Made by a program: the position numbers and the translations under genes | Notes under the pieces: generated by a model | Databases searched by the model: none | What the model was told of the DNA's origin: nothing | What the model saw: the letters and a program-made list of their open reading frames with translations, nothing else | Shown: one piece after another, positions 1-5,126 of the stretch | How positions within the stretch are numbered: position 1 is the first letter of the stretch | Layout of the letters: each line of letters starts with the position of its first letter | Assembly: GCA_934561725.1 (NCBI GenBank) | Contig: CAKTGW010000104.1 | Location: 1-5,126, forward strand | Source of the DNA: an uncultured Oscillospiraceae bacterium | Lineage (GTDB): Bacteria > Bacillota > Clostridia > Oscillospirales > Oscillospiraceae | DNA length: 5,126 nucleotides | Direction: 5' to 3'

Positions 1-693
1 CTCCGTTTTCTGCTCTCCGGTGGCCTCATCCGTCTTTTCCACGGGGCGGGTCTCCTCTACCTCCATGACAATGGGCCAGCGGACATAATCGGAATACTTT
101 TTGATCAGCTCACGCAGGCGCCAATCCTCAAGATACTCGCTGTACTTTTCTTCCTCGGTATCCTCTTTGATGTGCATGATCACATCCGTGCCGACAGCCG
201 TCTTTTCGCAGGGCGTGATGGTATAGCCGTCTGCCCCCTTACTGTTCCAGCACATGGCCTCATCGCTGCCGTAAGCCCGGCTGACCACCGTGACCTCGTC
301 GCTGACCATGAATGCCGAATAAAAGCCCACGCCGAACTGGCCGATAATATCAATATCGCTCTCGGCTGTATCATTATTGTCCTTTTTAAATTGCAGGCTG
401 CCGCTGTGGGCGATCACGCCCAGATTCTTTTCCATATCCTCGGCTGTCATGCCCACGCCATTGTCCGACACAGTGATCGTGCGCGCTTCCTTATCCGCAC
501 GGACACAAATGCGGAAATCTGCTCTGGTCATGCCCACACGCTCGTCTGTAAGAGAAATATACAGCAGCTTGTCAATGGCATCACTGGCGTTGGAAATGAT
601 CTCACGCAGAAAAATCTCCTTGTGAGTATAAATTGAATTGATCATCAGATCTAGCAGACGTTTGGACTCGGATTTAAATTGTTTCTTTGCCAT
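1..693 (-). CDS. htpG: Hsp90-family molecular chaperone HtpG, N-terminal part (gene cut by left edge)
   Basis: ATP-dependent cytosolic chaperone of the Hsp90/GHKL ATPase family. The window holds the first 231 codons, read leftward from ATG at 693; the full protein is usually a little over 600 residues. The nucleotide-binding domain is intact. [14 protein letters not shown] (26-39) carries the likely catalytic Glu31 and the Mg/ATP-binding Asn35. SDNGVGM (76-82) contains the adenine-contacting Asp77, and [11 protein letters not shown] (118-128) is the glycine-rich ATP lid region. The Asp/Glu/Lys-rich stretch from about residue 213 looks like the start of the charged linker to the middle domain. 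The start is supported by AGGAGG at 705-710, 11 nt upstream, and by the usual N-terminus ([14 protein letters not shown]). There is no frameshift or missing motif in the visible part. The gene is divergent from the lipoprotein gene. Identity is secure; only the 3' part is unseen. Confidence 0.97.
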   Translation of the reverse strand, partial: MAKKQFKSESKRLLDLMINSIYTHKEIFLREIISNASDAIDKLLYISLTDERVGMTRADFRICVRADKEARTITVSDNGVGMTAEDMEKNLGVIAHSGSLQFKKDNNDTAESDIDIIGQFGVGFYSAFMVSDEVTVVSRAYGSDEAMCWNSKGADGYTITPCEKTAVGTDVIMHIKEDTEEEKYSEYLEDWRLRELIKKYSDYVRWPIVMEVEETRPVEKTDEATGEQKTE

Positions 694-733
694 GATAATC
701 AAGGCCTCCTGTGATTTTGCTTAATAATAGTAT

Positions 734-761
734 ATTTTAGCACACTTTCCGAATTTTTCAA
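734..761 (-). promoter_or_regulatory. Likely sigma-70/sigma-A promoter of htpG
   Basis: On the minus strand, a -35 element TTGAAA (756-761) and a -10 element TAAAAT (734-739) are 16 bp apart. This predicts a transcript start near 727 and a leader of about 34 nt that contains the AGGAGG at 705-710. Each box matches five of six consensus bases. No complete heat-shock operator is visible around it. Confidence 0.6.
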
Positions 762-803
762 CCGTATATGCCCACAGACGATGCATGTATAGCTCTTATA
801 TAC

Positions 804-832
804 TTTACCTTTGAGCTCCGGTGTGATAAAAT
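804..832 (+). promoter_or_regulatory. Likely extended -10 promoter of the lipoprotein-transporter unit
   Basis: TTTACC (804-809) and TAAAAT (827-832) are separated by exactly 17 bp, and a TG dinucleotide at 824-825 makes an extended -10. The predicted transcript start near 839 lies only about 23 nt before the GTG start at 862. This argues against any start further upstream in the same frame, such as TTG at 811. The element does not overlap the htpG promoter on the other strand. Confidence 0.65.
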
Positions 833-848
833 GGCTTCACTTTCCCAT

Positions 849-856
849 GGAGGTGA
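849..856 (+). promoter_or_regulatory. Strong ribosome binding site that fixes the GTG start of the lipoprotein
   Basis: GGAGGTGA is a near-perfect anti-16S match lying 5 nt before GTG 862. The reading frame is open back to 811, but this site, the promoter position and the signal peptide all place the start at 862. Confidence 0.85.
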
Positions 857-861
857 ATCCT

Positions 862-1647
862 GTGACCAAACGAATTCTATATATGCTTCTTGCATCTGCG
901 CTCTGTCTGTTGGCAGGCTGTGCCGGAACCGCAAAGCCCACTTCAACGCCGACCCCGCCCGAGAGTCCCGTCGTGCCGGCTGTCACGCCCACGCAGGCTC
1001 CCGTCTCTGACTGGGCCGCTCTCTACCGCGGTTTTCTCGAAAACACCGAGCTCCCTCTTCCACTGAGCTATGGGGTGACAGCTGTGGGACTGTGCGATCT
1101 GGACTTTGACGGTACGCCTGAGCTGATTCTCTTCGACCAGGGTGCTTCGGCCGCCTGCGGCGTCCACTTTTATGATATCGATGATGCCGATACCGTGGTC
1201 TATGTCTCCGGCAATTCAGACGCACAGCCGCTCTCTTCCGTCTCGGTCTCTGCAACCGGCGCTGCGGATTTCCATCTGCTTTTGCTGCCGGACGGCTCAA
1301 AAATGTTTTACTGTGATTCCGGAAACGGCAACGACCAGTTTCTCTTCCGCGCCTGTATCGCCTTTGAGCGGGGCGAGACGCTGGAGCTGCGCGAGGTTGC
1401 CTGGTGGTCCGGTAACTACGACGAAGCCTCTGGCGACTATCTGCCCACCGACTACCGTGTTGACGGCAAAGATGCCACAAAGGATGAATATACCAAAGCA
1501 CTGGATGCGTTCTTTGACGGCACCGAGGAGCTTCCCTGCCCTCTCGCTCTGATTCGCCTTTTTGACGGCGACTACAGCAGCGACGCCTCCGGACTGCTTG
1601 CCATGTATGACGATGCCTGTGCGGCCTATACCACCCAGCAAAAATAA
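862..1647 (+). CDS. Secreted lipoprotein of unknown function with an FG-GAP/VCBS-like acidic motif
   Basis: A 261-aa protein from a GTG start. It has a bacterial lipoprotein signal: Lys3-Arg4, a hydrophobic core at about 5-18, and the lipobox Leu17-Ala18-Gly19-Cys20, so Cys20 should be lipidated and the protein held on the outer face of the membrane. Residues 23-48 form a Pro/Thr-rich linker. The folded part follows. DLDFDGTPEL (79-88) resembles the Asp-rich calcium-binding-like loop of FG-GAP/VCBS repeats, and a second acidic stretch, DIDDAD, lies at 105-110. There are several Cys residues (78, 99, 151, 165, 226, 253). No enzyme motif was recognised. The transporter gene starts 32 nt downstream with no terminator between, so the two are probably co-transcribed; a ligand-capturing or surface partner role is only a guess. 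Lipoprotein status is well supported; function is unknown. Confidence 0.85.
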   Translation: MTKRILYMLLASALCLLAGCAGTAKPTSTPTPPESPVVPAVTPTQAPVSDWAALYRGFLENTELPLPLSYGVTAVGLCDLDFDGTPELILFDQGASAACGVHFYDIDDADTVVYVSGNSDAQPLSSVSVSATGAADFHLLLLPDGSKMFYCDSGNGNDQFLFRACIAFERGETLELREVAWWSGNYDEASGDYLPTDYRVDGKDATKDEYTKALDAFFDGTEELPCPLALIRLFDGDYSSDASGLLAMYDDACAAYTTQQK

Positions 1648-1679
1648 ACAGCCGCACTGCGACATGGGGTTGTGTTTGA

Positions 1680-2624
1680 TTGGATAACTTTATCTTCAGT
1701 GTAAATACAGCGCTGCCTGTTCTTCTTATGATCCTGACCGGCCTGTTTCTGAGACAGATCGGCATGCTTTCAGACGAAATGGTCTCTGCTCTGGACAAAT
1801 TTTCGTTTAAGGTCGGCATGCCTCTGCTCCTGTTTCACGACATTGCGGTCATGGATCTCTATTCCGAATTTCGTCTCAGCTTTGTCCTTTTCTGCCTCTC
1901 TATTTCTGTTCTGAGCTTTCTGGTTATGTGGTTCCTGTCTCTGCATATTTTTCAGGACAAGCCCACAGCCGGTTCCTTTGCGCAGGGCAGTGTGCGCGGC
2001 AGCGTGGCTATTCTGGGCGTCATGATCGTCTCAAACATCTACGGCTCTGCCGGTATCGCCGCACTGATGATCGCGGCTTCCGTACCGGTTTACAACGTGA
2101 TGTCCGTAATGATCCTCACCTGCTGCGGAAGCAATACGGGACGTTCGGAGCACCCTGTCCGGGATGCTGTGCACAGCATTCTGACCAATCCCCTCATCTT
2201 AGGTATTGCCTCCGGCCTGCCCTTTGCTCTGCTGCGCATTCATCTGCCCAGCGGACTGATCAGCGCCGCCAAAAGTCTGGGCTCTACGGCGACGCCGCTG
2301 GCACTGGTCGTCATTGGTGCCTCCTTCAACTGGGCCGAAGCTACAGCGCGTCTGAAGCCAGCATTGGCCGCAACGGTCATAAAGCTGCTGATCCTGCCGG
2401 CCATCTGCCTGCCCTTTGCTGTTGCCCTGGGCTTCCGGGATGCGGCGCTGACCTCTATCGTACTCATGCTGGGCTCTGCCTCTGCTCCCGCCAGCTATAT
2501 TATGGCCAAAAATATGGGCTGTGACGCAGCTTTGAGCGCCAATATCATTCTTCTCACGGATTGTTTTTTTGCCGTGACCCTGACCTTCTGGCTGTTCCTG
2601 CTGAAATCTCTGGCTCTGATATAA
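1680..2624 (+). CDS. AEC-family transporter (auxin efflux carrier / malate permease type)
   Basis: A 314-aa integral membrane protein, the usual length for bacterial AEC permeases, with about ten hydrophobic segments. Approximate spans are 6-26, 42-58, 66-88, 105-121, 124-148, 167-184, 203-217, 228-250, 258-275 and 284-310. The N-terminus (FSVNTALPVLLMILTGLFLR, then DKFSFKVGMPLLLFHDI) is typical of the family, as is the C-terminal pattern SAPASYIMAKNMGCDAALSANI (from about 268). Family members move organic acids such as malate or other carboxylates; no substrate can be assigned here. The start is TTG 1680, directly after an in-frame TGA (1677-1679). The next in-frame ATG, at 1728, would cut into the first membrane segment. 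The ribosome site is weak (GGGG at 1666-1669), so translation may depend partly on the lipoprotein gene upstream. Confidence 0.88.
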   Translation: MDNFIFSVNTALPVLLMILTGLFLRQIGMLSDEMVSALDKFSFKVGMPLLLFHDIAVMDLYSEFRLSFVLFCLSISVLSFLVMWFLSLHIFQDKPTAGSFAQGSVRGSVAILGVMIVSNIYGSAGIAALMIAASVPVYNVMSVMILTCCGSNTGRSEHPVRDAVHSILTNPLILGIASGLPFALLRIHLPSGLISAAKSLGSTATPLALVVIGASFNWAEATARLKPALAATVIKLLILPAICLPFAVALGFRDAALTSIVLMLGSASAPASYIMAKNMGCDAALSANIILLTDCFFAVTLTFWLFLLKSLALI

Positions 2625-2627
2625 AAT

Positions 2628-2659
2628 AACGGAGGAAAAGAAAACTCTTTTCCTCCGTT
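2628..2659. terminator. Hairpin terminator between convergent genes, probably bidirectional
   Basis: A perfect 13-bp inverted repeat (arms 2628-2640 and 2647-2659) encloses a 6-nt loop (2641-2646). It lies 3 nt after the transporter stop and 13 nt beyond the end of the minus-strand Fe-S gene. Read on the minus strand, the stem is followed by a T-rich run (ATTTTATA), a classic intrinsic terminator tail. On the plus strand the tail is only moderately T-rich, so termination there may be weaker. Confidence 0.82.
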
Positions 2660-2672
2660 CATCTGTTCCTGT

Positions 2673-3365
2673 TCAGTTTTGCAGCACCTGGCCATCTACA
2701 GACAGAGTGACGATCTGACAGGGGATCTGTTTTCCGCTGCTTAGTATGGCTCTCTCTACGGCATGCTGAATGCCCCCGCAGCAGGGGACCTCCATGCGCA
2801 CAACAGTGATACTCCGAATATCATTTTCTCTCAGGAGCTCTGTAAGCTTTTCACTGTAATCCACACTGTCCAGCTTGGGACAGCCGATCAGCGTTACGCG
2901 TCCGTGCATATAATCTCTGTGAAAATCTCCGTAAGCATAAGCCGTGCAGTCCGCTGCGATCAGCAGATCTGCCTTGTCCAGCCATGGAGCCTTTATCGGC
3001 ACCAGCTTGATCTGCACCGGCCACTGGCGCAGGCGGGAAGCGATATGTCCTGCCGTCTCACCGCTCTGCTCCTTCTGCTTCATAAGTCTGATCCGGCTGC
3101 CCGGGCAGCCGCCGGCCGGCCGCTGTGCGTTCTGTTTGCTGCGGGCAACCGCCGCCTCATCATAGGCCAGCGCTTCACGCTCTACAAAGGTAATCGCCTT
3201 TGTGGGACAGGCCGGCAGGCAATCGCCCAATCCGTCACAGTAGTCGTCCCGCAACAGATATGCCTTGCCATCGACCATGCCGATCGCACCTTCATGGCAT
3301 GCAGCTGCACAGGCGCCGCAGCCGTTGCACTTTTCTCTGTCAATGTGAATGATTTTACGGATCAT
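2673..3365 (-). CDS. Ferredoxin-like iron-sulfur protein with a Cys-rich C-terminal domain
   Basis: A 230-aa cytosolic protein. The start is ATG 3365, with GGGAGG (3372-3377) 6 nt upstream; the frame is open further up, but that part lies in the shared promoter region. Residues 1-60 are a bacterial ferredoxin domain. Cluster 1 is complete: Cys13, 16, 19 and 23, followed by His24 instead of the usual Pro. Cluster 2 has Cys43, 49 and 53 followed by Pro54, with Leu46 where the second Cys would be. A polar linker containing GGCPGSR (Cys87) leads to a second domain at about 108-230 with LLIAADCTAYAYGDFH (Cys140), LIGCPKLD (Cys162) and EVPCCGG (Cys195-Cys196). I recognise this as a clostridial 4Fe-4S protein family, often annotated just as ferredoxin and often near Crp/Fnr regulators. 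An electron-transfer or redox-sensing role is inferred; no partner enzyme such as Hcp is in the window. Confidence 0.85.
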   Translation of the reverse strand: MIRKIIHIDREKCNGCGACAAACHEGAIGMVDGKAYLLRDDYCDGLGDCLPACPTKAITFVEREALAYDEAAVARSKQNAQRPAGGCPGSRIRLMKQKEQSGETAGHIASRLRQWPVQIKLVPIKAPWLDKADLLIAADCTAYAYGDFHRDYMHGRVTLIGCPKLDSVDYSEKLTELLRENDIRSITVVRMEVPCCGGIQHAVERAILSSGKQIPCQIVTLSVDGQVLQN

Positions 3366-3386
3366 TGTTTTCCTCCCGGTATTCCC

Positions 3387-3392
3387 AATATA
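3387..3392 (-). promoter_or_regulatory. Possible -10 element of the Fe-S protein gene
   Basis: TATATT on the minus strand would start transcription near 3380, just ahead of the ribosome site at 3372-3377. No acceptable -35 box is found 16-18 bp upstream, which is what an activator-dependent promoter would look like. Weak evidence alone. Confidence 0.35.
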
Positions 3393-3399
3393 AGATCGA

Positions 3400-3424
3400 T
3401 TCATGTATGCCCACGGCACATGAA
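3400..3424. repeat. Inverted repeat in the divergent control region, candidate operator
   Basis: The arms TTCATGT (3400-3406) and ACATGAA (3418-3424) form a perfect 7-bp inverted repeat around an 11-bp spacer, in which GCC and GGC can also pair. It sits between the divergent Fe-S protein and Crp/Fnr genes, centred on 3412. If the plus-strand -10 is TATAAA at 3442-3447, the centre falls near -42, a position often used by Crp/Fnr activators. The arms are not the textbook Crp (TGTGA) or Fnr (TTGAT) half-sites and the spacing is wider than usual, so binding by the adjacent regulator is a hypothesis. Confidence 0.4.
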
Positions 3425-3441
3425 GAGCATACTCTGTTCCG

Positions 3442-3456
3442 TATAAAAAGTATATT
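3442..3456 (+). promoter_or_regulatory. Possible -10 region of the Crp/Fnr regulator gene
   Basis: Two overlapping-range candidates exist: TATAAA (3442-3447) and TATATT (3451-3456), giving starts near 3454 or 3463. Neither has a good -35 box (CATGAA or CATACT at 17 bp). The ribosome site AGAGG at 3471-3475 follows. Which one is used cannot be decided by eye. Confidence 0.35.
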
Positions 3457-3480
3457 GTAAATCCAACAAAAGAGGCCCAT

Positions 3481-4143
3481 ATGGATATCAAAATTTTAAC
3501 CGGCACGCCATTATTTGCCAATATGAGCGAAAAAGAAATCCTTTCTGCTCTTCAATGTCTGAACGTACTGGAGCGCAGCTTTGACCGCGGCGAGACCGTG
3601 CTTCATTCCGGGACCGCTACGCAATTCTGCGCAGTGCTTTTGTCCGGCAGTGTCAATATTGAAAGCAGCGATGCCTGGGGTGTCACTTCTATTCTGGACA
3701 ACATTGCACCGGGACAGGTTTTTGCCGAGACCTATGCCTGTCTGCCGGATGAACCGCTGATGGTCAACGCTGTGGCCACTCAGCCCAGCCGCGTACTTTT
3801 TCTGGAGCTGAGCCGTATTTTTAACAGCTGTTCTGCCTCCTGTCCCCATCACGGCACTCTGCTGCGCAATCTGATCACTGTTATTTCCAGAAAAAATCTG
3901 AATCTTACCCGCAAGGTCCAGCACTGCGCGCCCCGGACAACACGGAGCAAGCTGCTCTCCTATCTCTCTGACCAGTCGCTGCGCGCGGGCAACTGCCGCT
4001 TCAATATTCCCTTCAACCGTCAGCAGTTGGCCGACTATTTGGGCGTTGACCGCAGCGCCCTGTCCGCCGAGCTCGGCAAAATGCGCCGGGATGGGCTGCT
4101 TGACTTCCATAAAAACAGCTTTTTCCTCAAGATCCAGGATTGA
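3481..4143 (+). CDS. Crp/Fnr-family transcriptional regulator
   Basis: A 220-aa DNA-binding regulator starting at ATG 3481, with AGAGG 5 nt upstream. Residues of about 8-125 form a cyclic-nucleotide-binding-type beta barrel (LFANMSEKEI, RGETVLHSG, LLSGSVNIES, PGQVFAETYAC). The dimerisation helix runs from about 125 to 145. The C-terminal winged helix covers about 152-217, with the recognition region RQQLADYLGVDRSALSAELG (180-199). The phosphate-binding loop lacks the usual GE and Arg-Ser/Thr contacts of cAMP-binding Crp, so cAMP is unlikely to be the signal. A CxxxCxHH cluster (Cys117, Cys121, His123, His124) just before the dimer helix could bind metal, an Fe-S cluster or heme; this is inference. 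There is no N-terminal Cys cluster like that of E. coli Fnr. Divergence from the Fe-S protein gene suggests control of that gene and of itself, possibly in a nitrosative or redox response as with HcpR-type regulators, which I cannot confirm. Confidence 0.9.
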   Translation: MDIKILTGTPLFANMSEKEILSALQCLNVLERSFDRGETVLHSGTATQFCAVLLSGSVNIESSDAWGVTSILDNIAPGQVFAETYACLPDEPLMVNAVATQPSRVLFLELSRIFNSCSASCPHHGTLLRNLITVISRKNLNLTRKVQHCAPRTTRSKLLSYLSDQSLRAGNCRFNIPFNRQQLADYLGVDRSALSAELGKMRRDGLLDFHKNSFFLKIQD

Positions 4144-4168
4144 GCATATTTCTTTTTTGCAGGCTCTG

Positions 4169-4177
4169 TGATACAAT
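4169..4177 (+). promoter_or_regulatory. Likely extended -10 promoter of nudC
   Basis: TGA followed by TACAAT (hexamer 4172-4177) is an extended -10 element located 25 nt after the regulator's stop. The -35 region at 17 bp (TTTCTT, 4149-4154) is poor, as extended -10 promoters allow. The predicted start near 4184 gives a leader of about 26 nt, so nudC need not depend on read-through from the regulator gene. Confidence 0.5.
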
Positions 4178-4194
4178 TTTTAAAAATGCACATG

Positions 4195-4200
4195 AAAGGA
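4195..4200 (+). promoter_or_regulatory. Ribosome binding site that supports the nudC start at 4210
   Basis: AAAGGA lies 9 nt before ATG 4210. The frame is open back to GTG 4168, and ATGs exist at 4186 and 4192. GTG 4168 precedes the predicted transcript start, and the other two ATGs lack an upstream purine-rich site. Confidence 0.65.
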
Positions 4201-4209
4201 TTTTTAATT

Positions 4210-5088
4210 ATGATACAGGATCTCTCCTGCGGCAGACTTGAAAATGAATTTCGCTGCCCTGAGCCCACTGCTGACAGCACAGTGATCTGCTTTCAGGACA
4301 ATCGTGTACTGATCCGCCGCGCAGCCGATGATACTCTCACCCTCCCCACCTATGCCGAAGCGGCACATTGGGCCTGGGAAAAGGATTGGAAGCATTGGAA
4401 CGAGCAGTCTGTACAATACGTATTCCGGATACAGGAACAGGATTATTTCATCTGGATGGGCCCTGCCGGCGAGAGCGCCGACAGCACCTATGCCTATGAA
4501 ACCGTCCGCGCGCTCCGGCAGACTGTTTCCAAGGATATATGCTTTGCCGTTATGACTGCATGGCATCTGTATATGTGGTATCGGGACAGCCGCTTCTGCG
4601 GACGCTGCGGCAAAATGACGATCCACGACGATGCCGAGCGCATGATGCGCTGCCCCAACTGCGGCAACATGATCTTCCCGAAAATCGCGCCTGCCGTGAT
4701 CGTGGCCGTGACGAATGGCGACCGCATCCTCATGTCCAAATATGCCGGGCGCCCCCACAACAAGCGCTATGCCCTGCTTGCCGGCTTCTGCGAGATCGGT
4801 GAGACCGCCGAAGAGACCGTACAGCGCGAGGTAATGGAGGAAGTTGGCCTGCATGTGAAGAATATACGCTATTATAAAAGTCAGCCCTGGGGCGTTGACA
4901 GTAATCTGCTCATGGGCTTTTTCTGCGATCTGGACGGAGACGACACCATACATATGGACGAAAATGAACTGGCTCTGGCCGACTGGTATGACCGTGCCGA
5001 CATGCCCGCTCATGACGACGGCATCAGCCTGACCCGTGAAATGATGCGTGTGTTTGAAGAGGGCCGCGAGCCAAAGCCGCTCACTTAA
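4210..5088 (+). CDS. nudC: NADH pyrophosphatase (Nudix hydrolase, NudC type)
   Basis: A 292-aa enzyme expected to split NAD(H) into NMN(H) and AMP. NudC-family enzymes also remove NAD caps from RNA 5' ends. An N-terminal domain (1 to about 125) is followed by a zinc ribbon with Cys130, 133, 148 and 151. The Nudix domain then carries a complete Nudix box at 192-214 (G-x5-E-x7-REVMEEVGL) whose Glu207, 210 and 211 bind the catalytic metals. The NADH-specific SQPW signature is at 224-227, but it continues GVDS where E. coli NudC has the PFPxS form. ATG 4210 is chosen because of the AAAGGA site, the promoter upstream, and an N-terminus (MIQDLSCGRLENEF) resembling clostridial homologues. The gene lies 66 nt after the regulator on the same strand but has its own likely promoter. 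No terminator is visible in the 38 bases after the stop. Confidence 0.92.
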   Translation: MIQDLSCGRLENEFRCPEPTADSTVICFQDNRVLIRRAADDTLTLPTYAEAAHWAWEKDWKHWNEQSVQYVFRIQEQDYFIWMGPAGESADSTYAYETVRALRQTVSKDICFAVMTAWHLYMWYRDSRFCGRCGKMTIHDDAERMMRCPNCGNMIFPKIAPAVIVAVTNGDRILMSKYAGRPHNKRYALLAGFCEIGETAEETVQREVMEEVGLHVKNIRYYKSQPWGVDSNLLMGFFCDLDGDDTIHMDENELALADWYDRADMPAHDDGISLTREMMRVFEEGREPKPLT

Positions 5089-5126
5089 AATTCTATATGG
5101 CAGCGAGGCGGCGCTTCAGTCTGAAC

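Noticed and set aside
172..636. 154-codon plus-strand open frame inside htpG
   Set aside because: It is antisense to the conserved Hsp90 ATPase domain, with no ribosome site.
737..745. TTAGCACAC near the htpG promoter, resembling the left half of a CIRCE heat-shock operator
   Set aside because: The right half (GAGTGCTAA) is not present after a 9-bp spacer, so it is not a CIRCE element.
764..803. GTATAT and ATATAC arms 28 bp apart in the htpG/lipoprotein intergenic region
   Set aside because: Short AT-rich arms far apart; likely chance.
983..1819. 278-codon open frame on the minus strand across the lipoprotein and transporter start
   Set aside because: Its translation is extremely Arg- and Pro-rich with no recognisable motif, and it lies opposite a gene with promoter, ribosome site and signal peptide. 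It is a shadow frame.
2763..3446. 227-codon plus-strand open frame opposite the Fe-S protein
   Set aside because: No ribosome site or protein-like motifs; the minus strand encodes clear ferredoxin motifs.
3455..3469. TTGT-N7-ACAA dyad just before the Crp/Fnr start
   Set aside because: Four-base arms are expected by chance in AT-rich DNA and the site overlaps the likely transcript start; the 7-bp dyad at 3400-3424 is a better candidate.
4142..4166. Possible terminator hairpin (GAGC ... GCTC) after the regulator stop
   Set aside because: Only a 4-bp stem with a long loop, and the T-run lies inside the loop instead of after the stem.
3511..4176. 221-codon minus-strand open frame opposite the Crp/Fnr gene
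   Set aside because: The plus strand has a full Crp/Fnr domain structure; the antisense product resembles nothing known.
4204..5013. 269-codon minus-strand open frame opposite nudC
   Set aside because: A long antisense frame is expected from the codon bias; the sense strand has a complete zinc ribbon and Nudix box.

Overview
The window looks like chromosomal DNA of a moderately GC-rich anaerobic Firmicute. A gut Clostridia/Oscillospirales-type bacterium is my inference. The grounds are strong AGGAGG-type ribosome binding sites, GTG and TTG starts, a ferredoxin-like protein beside a divergent Crp/Fnr regulator of a type I associate with clostridia, and a clostridial-style NudC. No mobile element, CRISPR array, tRNA or rRNA was seen.

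Layout. (1) Positions 1-693, minus strand: the N-terminal third of htpG (Hsp90), running off the left edge, with its own promoter at 734-761. (2) Positions 694-861: a divergent intergenic region that also carries an extended -10 promoter for the plus strand. (3) Positions 862-1647, plus: a secreted lipoprotein of unknown function that starts at GTG. It is followed 32 nt later by (4) positions 1680-2624, plus: an AEC-family (auxin efflux carrier/malate permease type) transporter that starts at TTG. These two are probably one transcription unit. (5) Positions 2628-2659: a 13-bp hairpin between convergent genes, probably a terminator used from both sides. (6) Positions 2673-3365, minus: a 230-aa iron-sulfur protein with an N-terminal ferredoxin domain and a Cys-rich C-terminal domain. 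(7) Positions 3366-3480: a 115-bp divergent intergenic region with an inverted repeat. (8) Positions 3481-4143, plus: a Crp/Fnr-family regulator. (9) Positions 4210-5088, plus: NudC-type NADH pyrophosphatase, with its own promoter between the two genes.

How the genes may work together. The divergent Fe-S protein and Crp/Fnr regulator look like a local regulatory pair sharing one control region, most likely for redox, nitrosative or energy-state sensing; this is inference. NudC acts on NAD(H) and on NAD-capped RNA, so it fits a redox theme, but it has its own promoter. HtpG is a general chaperone. The lipoprotein and transporter may act together at the envelope, but the substrate cannot be read from the sequence.

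I did not find a clearly new system. The most interesting items are the Fe-S protein (an incomplete second cluster and a C-x32-CCG arrangement), the regulator's CxxxCxHH cluster, and the inverted repeat between the two genes.
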